In this document: in pieces, positions 51,034 to 61,277 of the stretch
Numbering within the stretch: position 1 is the stretch's first letter
Layout: the number at the start of each line of letters is the position of its first letter
Source of the DNA: Firmicutes bacterium OM04-13BH
GTDB lineage: Bacteria; Bacillota; Clostridia; Lachnospirales; Lachnospiraceae
Length of the DNA: 64,000 bases
Direction: 5' to 3'
NCBI GenBank assembly: GCA_003481745.1
Contig: QULP01000001.1
Span: 186,001-250,000, forward strand
Made by a program: the position numbers and the translations under genes
Notes under the pieces: model-generated
Database searches by the model: none
The model's input: the letters and a program-made list of their open reading frames with translations, nothing else
What the model was told of the DNA's origin: nothing

Positions 51034-51090
51034 TTGAATAATCTCCTTCAATTTCAATAATCCTATATTTCTGTTCTATTATTATTAACT

Positions 51091-52110
51091 TTATGCCCTG
51101 CGCACTACTTTCATAAATATCGGACCTGCTAAAACTAATAATATTTCCATTTTGTTACAAATCATCTTGGTTTTTATTTTTTCAGAAAACGACAAACCTT
51201 TCATTTCTACATAAGGAATAAATTCATTTAGATTTAACTGCTTCTTCATTTTTTTTAATTGTCTCATTTTCTCTTTTACTGAAATTTTACATTCTGGAAA
51301 ACAAAATGTATAAATTGCATAAGAATAAGCGCTTAAAGTTATCTGCGCCATCAACTTTTTTTTCCTTTGTTCAGAAATACTAAAGGATTCCATAAACTCA
51401 TGACAAGTTTCTATCATCTTTATTTGACAAAACAATCCTGTATCATTCCATCTATTTGCAGAAGAACCCATTCTCATACAGTAATGATAAGAAAAATCAT
51501 TTAAAAAAGAAATTTTATCACATTTTTTTAATACATTTAATATAAATATATGGTCCTCTGAAATCTTTACATTTGGAAAACGCTCCTCTTTAATTATTTT
51601 TCTGGTAAAAAAATAATTCCATACATAGCTACTACAATATGGCCAAAGCATTTCCATTTTTTCAGACATTTCACTATGCGTTAAAGTATCCAAAAAATCC
51701 GAAGTACTTTTTTCTTCTATATTTATTACAACTTTATTTTTCCATAGTTCTTGTTTATAACCATGAAAAATCACATCTGCTTCTGTATCTAAGATTCTAT
51801 TCATGCAGTTTTCAATCATAAACTTTTCAATCCAATCATCTCCATCTATAAAACAGACATATTTTCCTTTTGAAAGTTTAATCCCATCATTTCTTGCCAG
51901 AGCTACTCCTTCATTCTTCTTATGAATTACTTTTATCCTATCATCTTTCTTGGCGTATTCATCACAAATTTTTCCAGATGCATCCTTTGAGCCATCATCC
52001 ACTAAAATCAATTCAAAATCAGAAAATGTCTGTGCCTGTATACTTTCAATACATTTTCGGATATATTTTTCTACCTGATATACCGGTACAATAATACTTA
52101 CCTGTGCCAT
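51091..52110 (-). CDS. Glycosyltransferase family 2
   Basis: This 339-residue GT-A enzyme starts MAQVSIIVPVYQVEKYIRKCIESI and has LILVDDGSKDASGKICDEYAK and VCFIDGDDWIE (the DxD-type metal site) within the first 100 residues. The C-terminal half is AT-rich and variable, as in capsule glycosyltransferases. The donor sugar cannot be predicted. It is followed by a pyruvyl transferase remnant and a flippase. Confidence 0.92.
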   Translation of the reverse strand: MAQVSIIVPVYQVEKYIRKCIESIQAQTFSDFELILVDDGSKDASGKICDEYAKKDDRIKVIHKKNEGVALARNDGIKLSKGKYVCFIDGDDWIEKFMIENCMNRILDTEADVIFHGYKQELWKNKVVINIEEKSTSDFLDTLTHSEMSEKMEMLWPYCSSYVWNYFFTRKIIKEERFPNVKISEDHIFILNVLKKCDKISFLNDFSYHYCMRMGSSANRWNDTGLFCQIKMIETCHEFMESFSISEQRKKKLMAQITLSAYSYAIYTFCFPECKISVKEKMRQLKKMKKQLNLNEFIPYVEMKGLSFSEKIKTKMICNKMEILLVLAGPIFMKVVRRA

Positions 52111-52121
52111 TTTCTTTTCCT

Positions 52122-53225
52122 CTATTTTTCTAATCTTTCAAATATATTTTTCCATTTTTTAATAATATTTTCCATTTCAAAACGTTCAAAATTATCTCTT
52201 GTATTCTTAGACATACTTTGAAGTCTACATTTATCTTTTAAAAGAGCATTAATTTCTTTTATCATTTTTTCAATTTCAAAACTTGAAATCAAAATTCCAT
52301 TTACATTGTTTTCTATAATATCCGAAGGTCCTGTTTTAACATCAAAACTCACACAAGGAACATTCATCTGCATTGCTTCAATCAAACATAATGGAAGTCC
52401 TTCATATCTTGATGTCAAAACAAATAATTTTGCACGATTTAAATACCATTCTACATTTTCTACTCTACCTTTTAAAAACAATTGTTTTTCTAAATCATTC
52501 TCTTTAGTTATGGTTTCAAGTTTTTTTCTTTCTTCCCCATCTCCCAAAACAATCCATTTCCAGTCTTTATTTTGTTTTAATACCTCTTTTGCTACTTCTG
52601 CCAAATAATCTGTTCCTTTTTGATAGGTTAATCTTCCTACTGTCACAATCCAGTTTTCCCGTCTTATATTTTCATTTAATTCCACCTGAGAAAAAGGATT
52701 ATAGACAGTTTCAATATCTGAAGTTCTTTTTAGAAGTTTTCCATAACTCTGTTTATCCTGCTCTGTAAGCGTTACAATATAATCTGCTTTCTTTGCCGAC
52801 AATCTTGAAATCCATTTTCGATACAGCACACTCTGTTCAAATTCGCAGTTAAAATGTTCCCATGAAATCACTTTTGTCTTCAATCTTTTTGCAGCAGGAA
52901 TCGACAGTACATCCAACACAATATCAATATCTATTATAATATCTATTTCCTGTGCTTTTAAAAATCTTTTTAACTTTCCAATCAAAGGCAGATATCCAGG
53001 TCCCGGATTAATCCAGTGTGTTCCAAGAGAATATCTTTTTATATCATTCGTTATTTCATAAAAAGGCTTGTCTGCCTGTTCTACCAGGCTTAAAAAACAG
53101 ATTTCATATTCTTTTTCTTTCGCCAGTTCATTTGCAAGCTGTACCGATACCCTTTCCGTTCCACCACTTCTTGTAATGTCTCCTGAAAAAAAGCAAATCT
53201 TTTTTTTATGAATTTTCCTCTCCAT
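52122..53225 (-). CDS. Glycosyltransferase family 4
   Basis: This 367-residue GT-B enzyme has ICFFSGDITRSGGTERVSVQLANEL at the N-terminus and VTVGRLTYQKGTDYLAEVAKEV in the middle. The C-terminal donor-binding signature SRYEGLPLCLIEAMQMNVPCVSFD, with the E-x7-E pattern, is also present. The ATG at 53225 follows GAGGAG and matches family N-termini. It overlaps the DUF2304 gene. Confidence 0.92.
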   Translation of the reverse strand: MERKIHKKKICFFSGDITRSGGTERVSVQLANELAKEKEYEICFLSLVEQADKPFYEITNDIKRYSLGTHWINPGPGYLPLIGKLKRFLKAQEIDIIIDIDIVLDVLSIPAAKRLKTKVISWEHFNCEFEQSVLYRKWISRLSAKKADYIVTLTEQDKQSYGKLLKRTSDIETVYNPFSQVELNENIRRENWIVTVGRLTYQKGTDYLAEVAKEVLKQNKDWKWIVLGDGEERKKLETITKENDLEKQLFLKGRVENVEWYLNRAKLFVLTSRYEGLPLCLIEAMQMNVPCVSFDVKTGPSDIIENNVNGILISSFEIEKMIKEINALLKDKCRLQSMSKNTRDNFERFEMENIIKKWKNIFERLEK

Positions 53226-53583
53226 TTGCTCTCTTCTCCTCACCTTCTAATGTCCGATAAATTGCAATGTCCTGTATCAGCTCACTGTTTTTGATGGTAA
53301 GCTGAGAAACTTTAATTGATAAAAAGAACTGGTGACATCCTAATGTAAAAATAATAAGCATAAAAACACAGTTTGCCGGTGACTGTACTCCGGTTAAATA
53401 AGAAGCCCATATCGCAAGCCTTGGAAAAATTGAAAATATAATTAATATAACACTAAATAAAATCCAAAAAATTCCATCTTTCACTTGAATTCTCTGTTTT
53501 CTTACGAAACGGGCAATCAATAAAAACACAACAACACTTCCCAAAAACAATACAATTCGAAACTTCCAGCTTAAAATTCCCAT
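53206..53583 (-). CDS. DUF2304 membrane protein
   Basis: This 125-residue protein has three membrane helices (IVLFLGSVVVFLLIARFV, IFWILFSVILIIFSIFPRL and NCVFMLIIFTLGCHQFFL) and the conserved RIQVKDGIFWI segment of DUF2304. Such proteins commonly follow a DPM1-like GT2 gene, and here one lies 1 base upstream. They are thought to partner in polyprenyl-phosphate sugar transfer, although the function is not established. Confidence 0.88.
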   Translation of the reverse strand: MGILSWKFRIVLFLGSVVVFLLIARFVRKQRIQVKDGIFWILFSVILIIFSIFPRLAIWASYLTGVQSPANCVFMLIIFTLGCHQFFLSIKVSQLTIKNSELIQDIAIYRTLEGEEKRANGEENS

Positions 53584-53584
53584 C

Positions 53585-54283
53585 TTATAATACCGCCTTT
53601 CTATCCCGAAACCACTGAAAGATGCAAATTGACATCAGCATCTGCATCATATATTTCGATGCATTAACCGGTGTTAAATAACTTTTTCCTTCTGTTCGTT
53701 CTGCCATTTTTACTCTCACTTCTCTGACATCTGCACCAAGCCGGATTAAGTAAGAAAGCGTATCCGGTTCCGGAGAGTTATTTGCATCTTTTACAAACTG
53801 TTCAATTATGGTTCTATTATACAGTCTCATTCCGCTTGTCGGGTCGGAAATATATTTTTTTGTTGTCAAGCGAATGGCAGCTGTAATCAATCTTGCACCG
53901 GCTGTTCTCATTCGAAGCGGCATTTTTCCTCCATAGAACCTCGATGCAATCACAACATCGCAGTTTGTTTTCTCCATGTAGTCCACCATTTTTTGTATGT
54001 ATTCCGGCAAATGCTGTCCATCCGCATCAAACTGAATTGCCATATCATAGTTCTTTTCTTTTGCATACTTCATCCCTGTCTGCATTGCTCCGGTCAATCC
54101 TAAATTTACAGGAAGGCTGATATAATGATACTGTTTTTTCCTGCATAATTTTTCGGTATGGTCTGTGGACCCATCATTTATTATGATATAATCAAACTGC
54201 GGAGCTTTTTTCTTTAAATTTTCTATCACTCGTTCTAAATTTTTTTCCTCATTGTATGCTGGTATTAACACTAATGTCCTCAT
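53585..54283 (-). CDS. DPM1-like glycosyltransferase family 2
   Basis: This 232-residue GT2 enzyme begins MRTLVLIPAYNEEKNLERVIENL, with IIINDGSTDHT and the metal-binding AIQFDADGQHLPEYI near residue 86. An SDPTSGMRLYNR segment near 165 is typical of dolichyl-phosphate-type sugar transferases. It probably loads a sugar onto a polyprenyl phosphate at the cytoplasmic face, with the DUF2304 protein as partner. Confidence 0.92.
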   Translation of the reverse strand: MRTLVLIPAYNEEKNLERVIENLKKKAPQFDYIIINDGSTDHTEKLCRKKQYHYISLPVNLGLTGAMQTGMKYAKEKNYDMAIQFDADGQHLPEYIQKMVDYMEKTNCDVVIASRFYGGKMPLRMRTAGARLITAAIRLTTKKYISDPTSGMRLYNRTIIEQFVKDANNSPEPDTLSYLIRLGADVREVRVKMAERTEGKSYLTPVNASKYMMQMLMSICIFQWFRDRKAVL

Positions 54284-54312
54284 CTTTTTCCCTCATTCGT
54301 AAATAACCAAAA

Positions 54313-55518
54313 CTACTTCATCCAATTTAAAAATTCATCTAATCCTCTATTACTCTGTAATACTTTTTTCTCTGCCTTCTCTCCATAACTTTGACATTCC
54401 TTTGGATGTTCTATCATCCATAAAATTTCATTACTAATACTTTCCGGAGTAAGTATACATAATCTTCCATCTATTCCCTGCTCAATCTGCTCCCGATTTC
54501 CGCTGCAGTCCGTTGCCAAAATTGGTTTTTTTAGAATCTGTGCTTCCTGAATTGCAATACTTTTGCCCTCGTATCCGGTTGCATGAACATAAATATCACA
54601 CTGCTTATAATAGGGAAACGGATTTTCTTTTACTCCTAAAAGAATCACATCTTCCGTTAACTGATTCTCCGAAATCTGCTGTTCCAGTCTTGTACGAAGT
54701 TCTCCCTCCCCCATGATATACCACCGAATGGGTTTCTTACTTTTTTGTTTCAAGAGTATCATCGTTTGAATCACCATATCATATCTTTTTTGTGCTACAA
54801 GCCTTCCCACTGTCAAAAGACGGATTCCCTTAAAATCATCTTGAAATCCTCCTGGCTTTTCTGCCATTATTCTTACATTATCCATATCTAACAGATTGTG
54901 AAAAACCGACACCTTGTTTTGATACTTGGGATAAACCTCTAAAAAATGTTCTTTCACTTCATCTGATACCGTAAAAATACGGTCTATCTTTTCATAACAG
55001 CCCAAATCCAGATTTTCGCCATATCCGGCTTTCTTATAATCAATATGTATAAACGCTGCTTTCTTCTTTGCTTTCACTCTGTCTGCCACATAGTACGTCG
55101 CTCCGCCTTCTAAATATGCAACTGCTAAATCATATTCTTTTGGCATCGTCGGTGCTCCGTCCGCTAATATTCTCCACAAAAGTTTATCTGGTAAAAAACG
55201 CCCCTGCTGTTTCATGTTTACACTATTTTTTATCAGATAAGAAAACCTGCGAAAAAATGCTCCTTTTAAGATTCCAGCTCTTAAAATCGTTTTCATTAAT
55301 TCCATACGACCTTTCGAGGTCAAAACAGAGACATCTTTATAATTTTTGTTTAAGAGTGTCACTGAATCCGGTATCTGATGAATCAGTTCTCCCTGACCTG
55401 TAAGCACAAACAATGAAACTTCATAAGTCTGTTTTTCCAGTACGGACATCAGATTTAATAATGCCCTCTCTGCACCTCCATAGCCCATCGTGTTAATCAC
55501 AAATAATATTTTTTTCAT
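54313..55518 (-). CDS. Glycosyltransferase family 4
   Basis: This 401-residue GT-B enzyme has ILFVINTMGYGGAERALLNL at the N-terminus, LLTVGRLVAQKRYDMVI in the middle and YEGKSIAIQEAQILKKPILATDCSG at the donor site. The start at 55518 is preferred over an ATG 12 bases upstream that abuts the GGAGG site. It starts 2 bases before the end of pelG, so it belongs to the same transcript. Confidence 0.92.
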   Translation of the reverse strand: MKKILFVINTMGYGGAERALLNLMSVLEKQTYEVSLFVLTGQGELIHQIPDSVTLLNKNYKDVSVLTSKGRMELMKTILRAGILKGAFFRRFSYLIKNSVNMKQQGRFLPDKLLWRILADGAPTMPKEYDLAVAYLEGGATYYVADRVKAKKKAAFIHIDYKKAGYGENLDLGCYEKIDRIFTVSDEVKEHFLEVYPKYQNKVSVFHNLLDMDNVRIMAEKPGGFQDDFKGIRLLTVGRLVAQKRYDMVIQTMILLKQKSKKPIRWYIMGEGELRTRLEQQISENQLTEDVILLGVKENPFPYYKQCDIYVHATGYEGKSIAIQEAQILKKPILATDCSGNREQIEQGIDGRLCILTPESISNEILWMIEHPKECQSYGEKAEKKVLQSNRGLDEFLNWMK

Positions 55519-55519
55519 C

Positions 55520-56989
55520 TCAGCCTTCATCCTCCGGTTCTTTTTTTAATTCTCGTATATCAAACACTTTTGCAGATGGTTTGATTCCTTTTCCTCTTTT
55601 TATCAGATTTCCCCTGCAAAACATGTGCTCGTCAATATGTGTTTCCATCCAGCGCAGTCTCATATAGGCAACGGTAAATCCTACTACTGAACCTGTCCAG
55701 ATTCCAACTCCAAAAAAAACTGCCGGAAGATGAACTGCAATTAAACTTGCAAGAAACGTTACTCCGCAAAAACTAAGTGCCGTAACCAATGCGCCCTGTA
55801 AATCTTCAAAATAATATAAGAAAATGATTTCTGAATACATTAAAAATAAAATAAAATATCCTGCTGCTACCATCGGATAAATTCTCATAACCAATCCTGC
55901 ATATCCCATTCTCGGAAGAAAGATTACAAAAATCAGATAAATAACAACTGAAATAATAAACTGCAGTCGAATCAAGGTCATCAGTTCACTGCCAAGCTGG
56001 CGAAACATTTGCTTTCTTGTATTTTGAATATCAAGACCACGCCCTCCGAACACTGCATCAGCATACGCTTTATAACGCTCATGGAAATACATCTCTACCC
56101 TTGATATAAAGATAACACTCGCCGATAAATTCGTAAACATTGCAAGGCAGGTTGCCATGTCATAAGGCTGATTACACACAAATGTTTTTACCAGATGCAT
56201 TGCCATATCGGTTCTCCAAAATACAAAATTATGAATAAACAATCCCAGGGTATATAAAAAATTGATTAAAATTAAATGCCAGTACCGCTTAAAATAGACG
56301 AATACCCGCCTGTATTCTTCACTGTTATCCGGAAAAAACTGATGAACTTTTGCCCATTCAAACACTGCGGTCACAAAAAATCCAATTGCAAGTGACAAAA
56401 GCATACTATAAGGAATACTCATTTTACAGATATATCGAAAGAATAAAGATAACAAAAAAGAAACAATCATTCCAAGTGCAAAATGCAAAGAAATCAATCG
56501 ATACTCCTTACAAATAGACAAATATAACATATTATAAAAGACAAGCACCAGAGAAACAAAACAGCAATATCCTGTAAACACATAATACACCGGCACTTTT
56601 CCAACGAAATGTTCCCACAAACAAAACGGAATTGCAAACAGACAGCTAAAACAGATATTGATCAACAGACCGATTCGATGGCATGGAAGCACATCTTCAT
56701 ACCGTTCTTCAAAGATTGCATCTGACATATATCTGGATAATACCGCATTAAATGGCGAAGTTGTAAGCAGAGAGAAAATAAAAACATAAAGCACCGTACA
56801 GGAAAACAATTCACGATCAATATAACGAACAGTATTAAATTTTAATACTTTCTGCATCAGCATCAGGTTAATAATTACAACTAATACCGGTGCAATTGTC
56901 ATAGTCATACTATAGAAAAATCCCACAATATTTGTTGTAATCGTATTTTTTTGATAAATACGGTTTAACTTTACTCCTATTCCTGCCAT
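55520..56989 (-). CDS. pelG: PelG-like exopolysaccharide transporter
   Basis: PelG is a 12-helix MOP-superfamily membrane protein that exports the Pel polymer with PelD, PelE and PelF. This 489-residue protein begins MAGIGVKLNRIYQK, the typical PelG start, and has about 12 hydrophobic segments. The region TSPFNAVLSRYMSDAIFEERYEDVLP near residue 75 and FRQLGSELMTLIRLQFIISV near 330 are PelG-like. It follows pelF by 42 bases. The C-terminal tail is basic and then acidic. Confidence 0.9.
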   Translation of the reverse strand: MAGIGVKLNRIYQKNTITTNIVGFFYSMTMTIAPVLVVIINLMLMQKVLKFNTVRYIDRELFSCTVLYVFIFSLLTTSPFNAVLSRYMSDAIFEERYEDVLPCHRIGLLINICFSCLFAIPFCLWEHFVGKVPVYYVFTGYCCFVSLVLVFYNMLYLSICKEYRLISLHFALGMIVSFLLSLFFRYICKMSIPYSMLLSLAIGFFVTAVFEWAKVHQFFPDNSEEYRRVFVYFKRYWHLILINFLYTLGLFIHNFVFWRTDMAMHLVKTFVCNQPYDMATCLAMFTNLSASVIFISRVEMYFHERYKAYADAVFGGRGLDIQNTRKQMFRQLGSELMTLIRLQFIISVVIYLIFVIFLPRMGYAGLVMRIYPMVAAGYFILFLMYSEIIFLYYFEDLQGALVTALSFCGVTFLASLIAVHLPAVFFGVGIWTGSVVGFTVAYMRLRWMETHIDEHMFCRGNLIKRGKGIKPSAKVFDIRELKKEPEDEG

Positions 56990-57031
56990 TGTTTTCTCCT
57001 TTTTTCTGTATGTACTCTCAAATCTTAAAAG

Positions 57032-58465
57032 TTATTCTTCCCATTCTAAGTTCCGGCGTTCGGCACACTCTTTATAAATTTCTTCATATTTTTGTTTCAT
57101 ATCTTCGATTTTATATCGTTTCATCAGCCGTTTATAACCAGCTTCTCCCATTGCCTTTCTTTCTTCCGGATTTCTTGCCATATACACCATGGCTTCCGCA
57201 ATTTCTCCTACATTCATGATATGGGTAATGATTCCTGCCCTTCCAAAATCATCCTCTTCTCCCTCAATTAATCCCCTGCAGTTTCCGACGTCTGTGGCAA
57301 TCACCGGAACATGGGCTGCATAACTTTCTAATATCGTAAGCGGCTGTCCTTCACTGATACTGGTAAGAATAGTAACATCCATCCAGCCTAAGTAATCTGT
57401 AACCTGTATCCTTCCCGTAAACTCTACGTCCTGTATCTTCATTGTCTCTACCATCCGAAAACACTCTGCCGCATAATCCGGGTCTTCATTATATGGTCCC
57501 ATAATCCATAGTTTTAGTTTTGGCTCTCTCTTTTTTGCATATCCAAATGCCTGAATCATCGTTTTTACATCTTTAATCGGAGTCACTCGAAGTACCGCTC
57601 CAATATGAATATACTCTTTTTGCTCCGGCGGACACTGTGGTAATTCTTTAAACCGCTCATAATTAATTCCATTTGGTGTCACAATTGTTTTTTCCTTTGG
57701 ACAACCAAGTTCAATCTGTAATTCCTGTGCATGCTGATAAAGACTTGTCACAATATCTGCTCTCTCATAGGAAACTTTTGACATCTTGCGAAACTGCTGA
57801 ATCCAGATTTTTTTATAAACTTTCTGTACCCATTCTGCTTTTATCAGTTCTTCTTCTCGTTCTCTGGTATAGATTCCATGTTCTGAAATAATAAGCTGAC
57901 CTGAATGAAAATATTTTCCCATACTTCCAAGAACCCCTGCATATCCGGTTGCCACCGCATGATACACATCCGCTTTGGGGATTTCTGCCATCAGGCAAAA
58001 GAATAACGGAAGATACATCGAACGCATCGTCCATAAAAAATCTGAAAATACAATCTCCGGATACTGAAGATTGTACGCATCTAACACTGCATGATAAAAG
58101 TCTTCTCCCATGAGAAGCTGATTCAAGGAAATATTCTTTTTATGAAAAAATTCAAAAATATTGTCCCATTCTACTTCATGATTCAAAATCAGACTTCTAA
58201 GTGCATGATATTCCTTTTCACTTAATCTTGTTTTATTATGTTTATTGACACTTCCCCAATCCACATCTTCCAAATAAACCTCATAAACCTCCGTTACATT
58301 CTCCGGCAGTTCATAAGCAAACTTTCCACTTGCCTCCCGATTTGCTACAATCGTGAGCAGGATAAATTCCTGATTTGGAAAATTTTTTATCATACTGTGT
58401 ACCCAGCTTGATACCCCGCCTACCACATAAGGGTAACATCCTTCTGCAATAAAACAGATTCGCAT
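57032..58465 (-). CDS. pelF: PelF-like glycosyltransferase (GT4)
   Basis: PelF is the cytosolic glycosyltransferase that polymerises Pel, a polymer rich in N-acetylgalactosamine, from UDP-sugars. The 477-residue protein starts MRICFIAEGCYPYVVGGVSSW, has SEHGIYTREREEEL near residue 190 and VTPNGINYERFKEL near 265, and a GT4 donor site TSISEGQPLTILESYAAHVPVIATDVGNCRGLIEG. These are the typical PelF features. It is next to PelG and downstream of a DUF2194-like gene. Confidence 0.93.
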   Translation of the reverse strand: MRICFIAEGCYPYVVGGVSSWVHSMIKNFPNQEFILLTIVANREASGKFAYELPENVTEVYEVYLEDVDWGSVNKHNKTRLSEKEYHALRSLILNHEVEWDNIFEFFHKKNISLNQLLMGEDFYHAVLDAYNLQYPEIVFSDFLWTMRSMYLPLFFCLMAEIPKADVYHAVATGYAGVLGSMGKYFHSGQLIISEHGIYTREREEELIKAEWVQKVYKKIWIQQFRKMSKVSYERADIVTSLYQHAQELQIELGCPKEKTIVTPNGINYERFKELPQCPPEQKEYIHIGAVLRVTPIKDVKTMIQAFGYAKKREPKLKLWIMGPYNEDPDYAAECFRMVETMKIQDVEFTGRIQVTDYLGWMDVTILTSISEGQPLTILESYAAHVPVIATDVGNCRGLIEGEEDDFGRAGIITHIMNVGEIAEAMVYMARNPEERKAMGEAGYKRLMKRYKIEDMKQKYEEIYKECAERRNLEWEE

Positions 58466-58477
58466 TGTTTATCTCCT

Positions 58478-60331
58478 TTATTTTTTACTGTAATAAAGTT
58501 CTGTATCCGATTTCAGTGTTACCGTTGCCTGACTTGAAGTAAGATGCAGTAAATAGGCATCATCTTCTATTTTTTCCCAGCTTCCATTCTTCATGGATTC
58601 TATTTTTTCTCCATGTGTCCGCAGCATCATCCAGGCATCCTCATTAAAATTCTCTACTTTTATAGAAATTTGGTCTGCTTTCCTATCGCTTGTCACACTT
58701 TCATTTAAAAATCTGCGGACTCTGGTGTCACTCTCTGTAATTGTTGTCTTTTCAAATACAGAAAATGGGTTCCAGTACGTGCTAATATTAGAGGCTAATT
58801 TTTCAGAAATTACTTCCCACTCATCTTTTCTCTTTTGAGGCCAAATCGCACGATATATATCTGCCTGTACATTAGAATAACCTAATGCGGTCTGAATGCT
58901 TTTTAAACGAAAGTCATCTTTATACGTATATTGATACCCATTCATTGTAATTGCCTGTGTTGTAATCCAGTCTGTCATCCAGGAAAAAACCGGCTGTTCT
59001 TCATCGTACGCTTTACAAATCGTACGAACATCTGAAAATATTTTTAATTTTTCATCTTTTACCAACTTTGATAACTGTTCTTCATTTTCACTTCGAATGT
59101 AAGCCCCCGAAAATGGATACGTAATATCCTGTTTTTCTATTTCCTGTTTATCTGCTTCCAGTGATTTTTGAATATCTGTATCATTCATTCTTCCAAGCGA
59201 TATTCCCGCTTCTGCCGATTCTTCGTTGAAATATTTCAAATAATCAACCAGGGATTTTACATCCGCATCTTCTTTGGAAACATTATCCTGTTTTTTCGCC
59301 AGATAAGCGGTTATCTTCCAGTCTCCGTCTTGAGCTACAGATACCAAATCAGGCCAGACGATATTCTGGCAAAACTGTTTTGAATCAAATCCGTATACTT
59401 CTGTAAATTTTTTTTCATTTTCTTTGGTTAAATCCGGAAAGCCGGTAAGCGAAAGATTTTGCGCATTGACCACATTATAAAGTGCATAATTCTGTGATTC
59501 ATAAACCATGGCATCTAATATTCCCAATGTCGATTTTCCCTCCATATAATCGCCATTTACTGCAAAAATCGAACCTTCTCCTGTGTTACACCGCCAGATA
59601 ATTGCCGGCATGTCTTCATTATGAAGCTCCTGCTTTGTCTGCTCTTCTGCTTTGATAAAGCCCACCATATATGTTTTCGTCCGGGAAGAAATATCATACC
59701 ATGGAATCTCTCGTTCCATATCAATTCTGTCTGGATCTTGAAGTTCATCAAAGGAATAACAGGTTTCTCCGCCAAGCAAAAATCCACCATACAGCCAGAT
59801 TTCCTGGAGCGTTACCGTTTTTGCTCTTAACTGCTGAATCCCTAAAAGATTTTTTAACGTTTCTGATTTTGCAATCACCAAATAATCCGGAAGAGAACAA
59901 AAAATTATTTTTCCACCTGCTTCCACATAAGAAGTCAAACTATCGGAAACTGTTTCTGTATCTTTCTCGAGAACACTGCCACTAATTAAAAGATACGTAT
60001 TTTTGTTTTCATAAGCCTCTGCTTTTTTTAATGCTTTTTTTGTTTCAGAATATTCTTCAAATTCTGCTTTTCGATACGTACACCACTCCTGAATGGACTC
60101 ATAATATCCTGTATCCTGTTTTCCGATATAAATGATATGCCAGTTTTTTTCGCTGTTTTTGCTGTCCTTGGTTTCTTTGGTTTCTTCTGACCGTTTTACC
60201 CATTCAGAATCTGCCGAATGATTCTCATTATAATCATTAAAATACTCTCTTAATACCGCCGATGAGAGGAAAAGGATTAATATTACCAGGATAATCGTCA
60301 TCATCATTCCAAAATTTCGTTTTGAAAGCAT
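58478..60331 (-). CDS. Membrane-anchored DUF2194-like protein of the Pel locus
   Basis: This 617-residue protein has one N-terminal membrane helix (MMMTIILVILILFLSSAVL) and a large extracytoplasmic part. A segment resembling a glutamine-amidotransferase-like fold (TSYVEAGGKIIFCSLPDYL, IAVNGDYMEG-like) lies at about 60-260. A polysaccharide-deacetylase-like region without obvious metal-binding histidines follows. The order DUF2194-PelF-PelG occurs in Pel-type loci, where the slot is filled by the PelA-like hydrolase/deacetylase in other bacteria. The family assignment is by context and weak pattern only. Confidence 0.55.
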   Translation of the reverse strand: MLSKRNFGMMMTIILVILILFLSSAVLREYFNDYNENHSADSEWVKRSEETKETKDSKNSEKNWHIIYIGKQDTGYYESIQEWCTYRKAEFEEYSETKKALKKAEAYENKNTYLLISGSVLEKDTETVSDSLTSYVEAGGKIIFCSLPDYLVIAKSETLKNLLGIQQLRAKTVTLQEIWLYGGFLLGGETCYSFDELQDPDRIDMEREIPWYDISSRTKTYMVGFIKAEEQTKQELHNEDMPAIIWRCNTGEGSIFAVNGDYMEGKSTLGILDAMVYESQNYALYNVVNAQNLSLTGFPDLTKENEKKFTEVYGFDSKQFCQNIVWPDLVSVAQDGDWKITAYLAKKQDNVSKEDADVKSLVDYLKYFNEESAEAGISLGRMNDTDIQKSLEADKQEIEKQDITYPFSGAYIRSENEEQLSKLVKDEKLKIFSDVRTICKAYDEEQPVFSWMTDWITTQAITMNGYQYTYKDDFRLKSIQTALGYSNVQADIYRAIWPQKRKDEWEVISEKLASNISTYWNPFSVFEKTTITESDTRVRRFLNESVTSDRKADQISIKVENFNEDAWMMLRTHGEKIESMKNGSWEKIEDDAYLLHLTSSQATVTLKSDTELYYSKK

Positions 60332-60350
60332 TTCTTTTCCTCCTTTTTCT

Positions 60351-61277
60351 TTACCTTTGTACGATACGAATTAATTCCAGTGTCTGATTGTCAATGACAA
60401 TCGAAGAAGCCCGTAATTTGTCCAATACTTCAAAGAATTTTTCTTTTTGTTCCATTTCAAAATATAATTTCATACACAGCGTATACGGTTTCAATTCATC
60501 CGGATACTGTGTCATAAACCGTTCTGCCCACTTCTCAGCTTCTTCATAAAATTTCTGTTCAATTAATCTTTGAAGCAGAAAACTATAATCAATTACTTCT
60601 AACTTTTCCCTTGCATTTTCATAGAGCTGTTCACATAATGCTTCCATCTGATGCACATAATCTTCCTGTTCTATGCTCGTCAAAATATTCTGCTTCAGCG
60701 TATGATTCATGTATCCAATCAAAATTTTTATTTCTTCCTGACATTCCTCGTCTTTTATATCCTTTGATGAAATACTTAATTTTGCCTGTCTTACATGCTC
60801 TCTGAATTCATCCATTTTACTTTGCAGGAAAGATGCCGCATAATGCGCCACCTCAGAGTCATCACTGTCTAAAGCAACTGAAATAGAGGCCAGAGAATTA
60901 TCTGTTTCCCCTAATAAAACATTCAACATATTTTCTCGTTTTTTCTCCTGATCTGAAATGGAAATAGCCTCTTCAATCGGCACAATATTTCGCTCTCTTT
61001 CCTCATCTGCTTTTACACGGGAAACATGTCTTTTTTTTGCAAACTCTACATCTGATAAATCTCTTTCTCCCAATTTCATAAAATGATACTTTAAAAATCC
61101 AAGCAGAAAATACAACGGACCCACTAAAGGACAAAGTATCATCACGATTGTATGCATGATATACTGAATTCGGTTATCTTTATCCTGTTTAAAAACCAGA
61201 TACCAGATTAAATAAAGCAATGCAGTTAACGTATTTAAAATCAACAAAATAAGAAACCAATACCCGGCGTGCATCAT
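60351..61277 (-). CDS. PelE-like membrane protein
   Basis: This 308-residue protein has two N-terminal membrane helices (WFLILLILNTLTALLYLIWYLVF and HTIVMILCPLVGPLYFLLGFL), then a basic/acidic linker and a helical TPR-like C-terminus (about 150-308). PelE has the same plan and joins PelD, PelF and PelG in the membrane complex. Its start overlaps the SDR-PelD stop by 4 bases (ATGA). The YMNHTLKQNILTSIEQEDYVHQM part is repeated helices rather than an enzyme fold. Confidence 0.65.
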   Translation of the reverse strand: MMHAGYWFLILLILNTLTALLYLIWYLVFKQDKDNRIQYIMHTIVMILCPLVGPLYFLLGFLKYHFMKLGERDLSDVEFAKKRHVSRVKADEERERNIVPIEEAISISDQEKKRENMLNVLLGETDNSLASISVALDSDDSEVAHYAASFLQSKMDEFREHVRQAKLSISSKDIKDEECQEEIKILIGYMNHTLKQNILTSIEQEDYVHQMEALCEQLYENAREKLEVIDYSFLLQRLIEQKFYEEAEKWAERFMTQYPDELKPYTLCMKLYFEMEQKEKFFEVLDKLRASSIVIDNQTLELIRIVQR

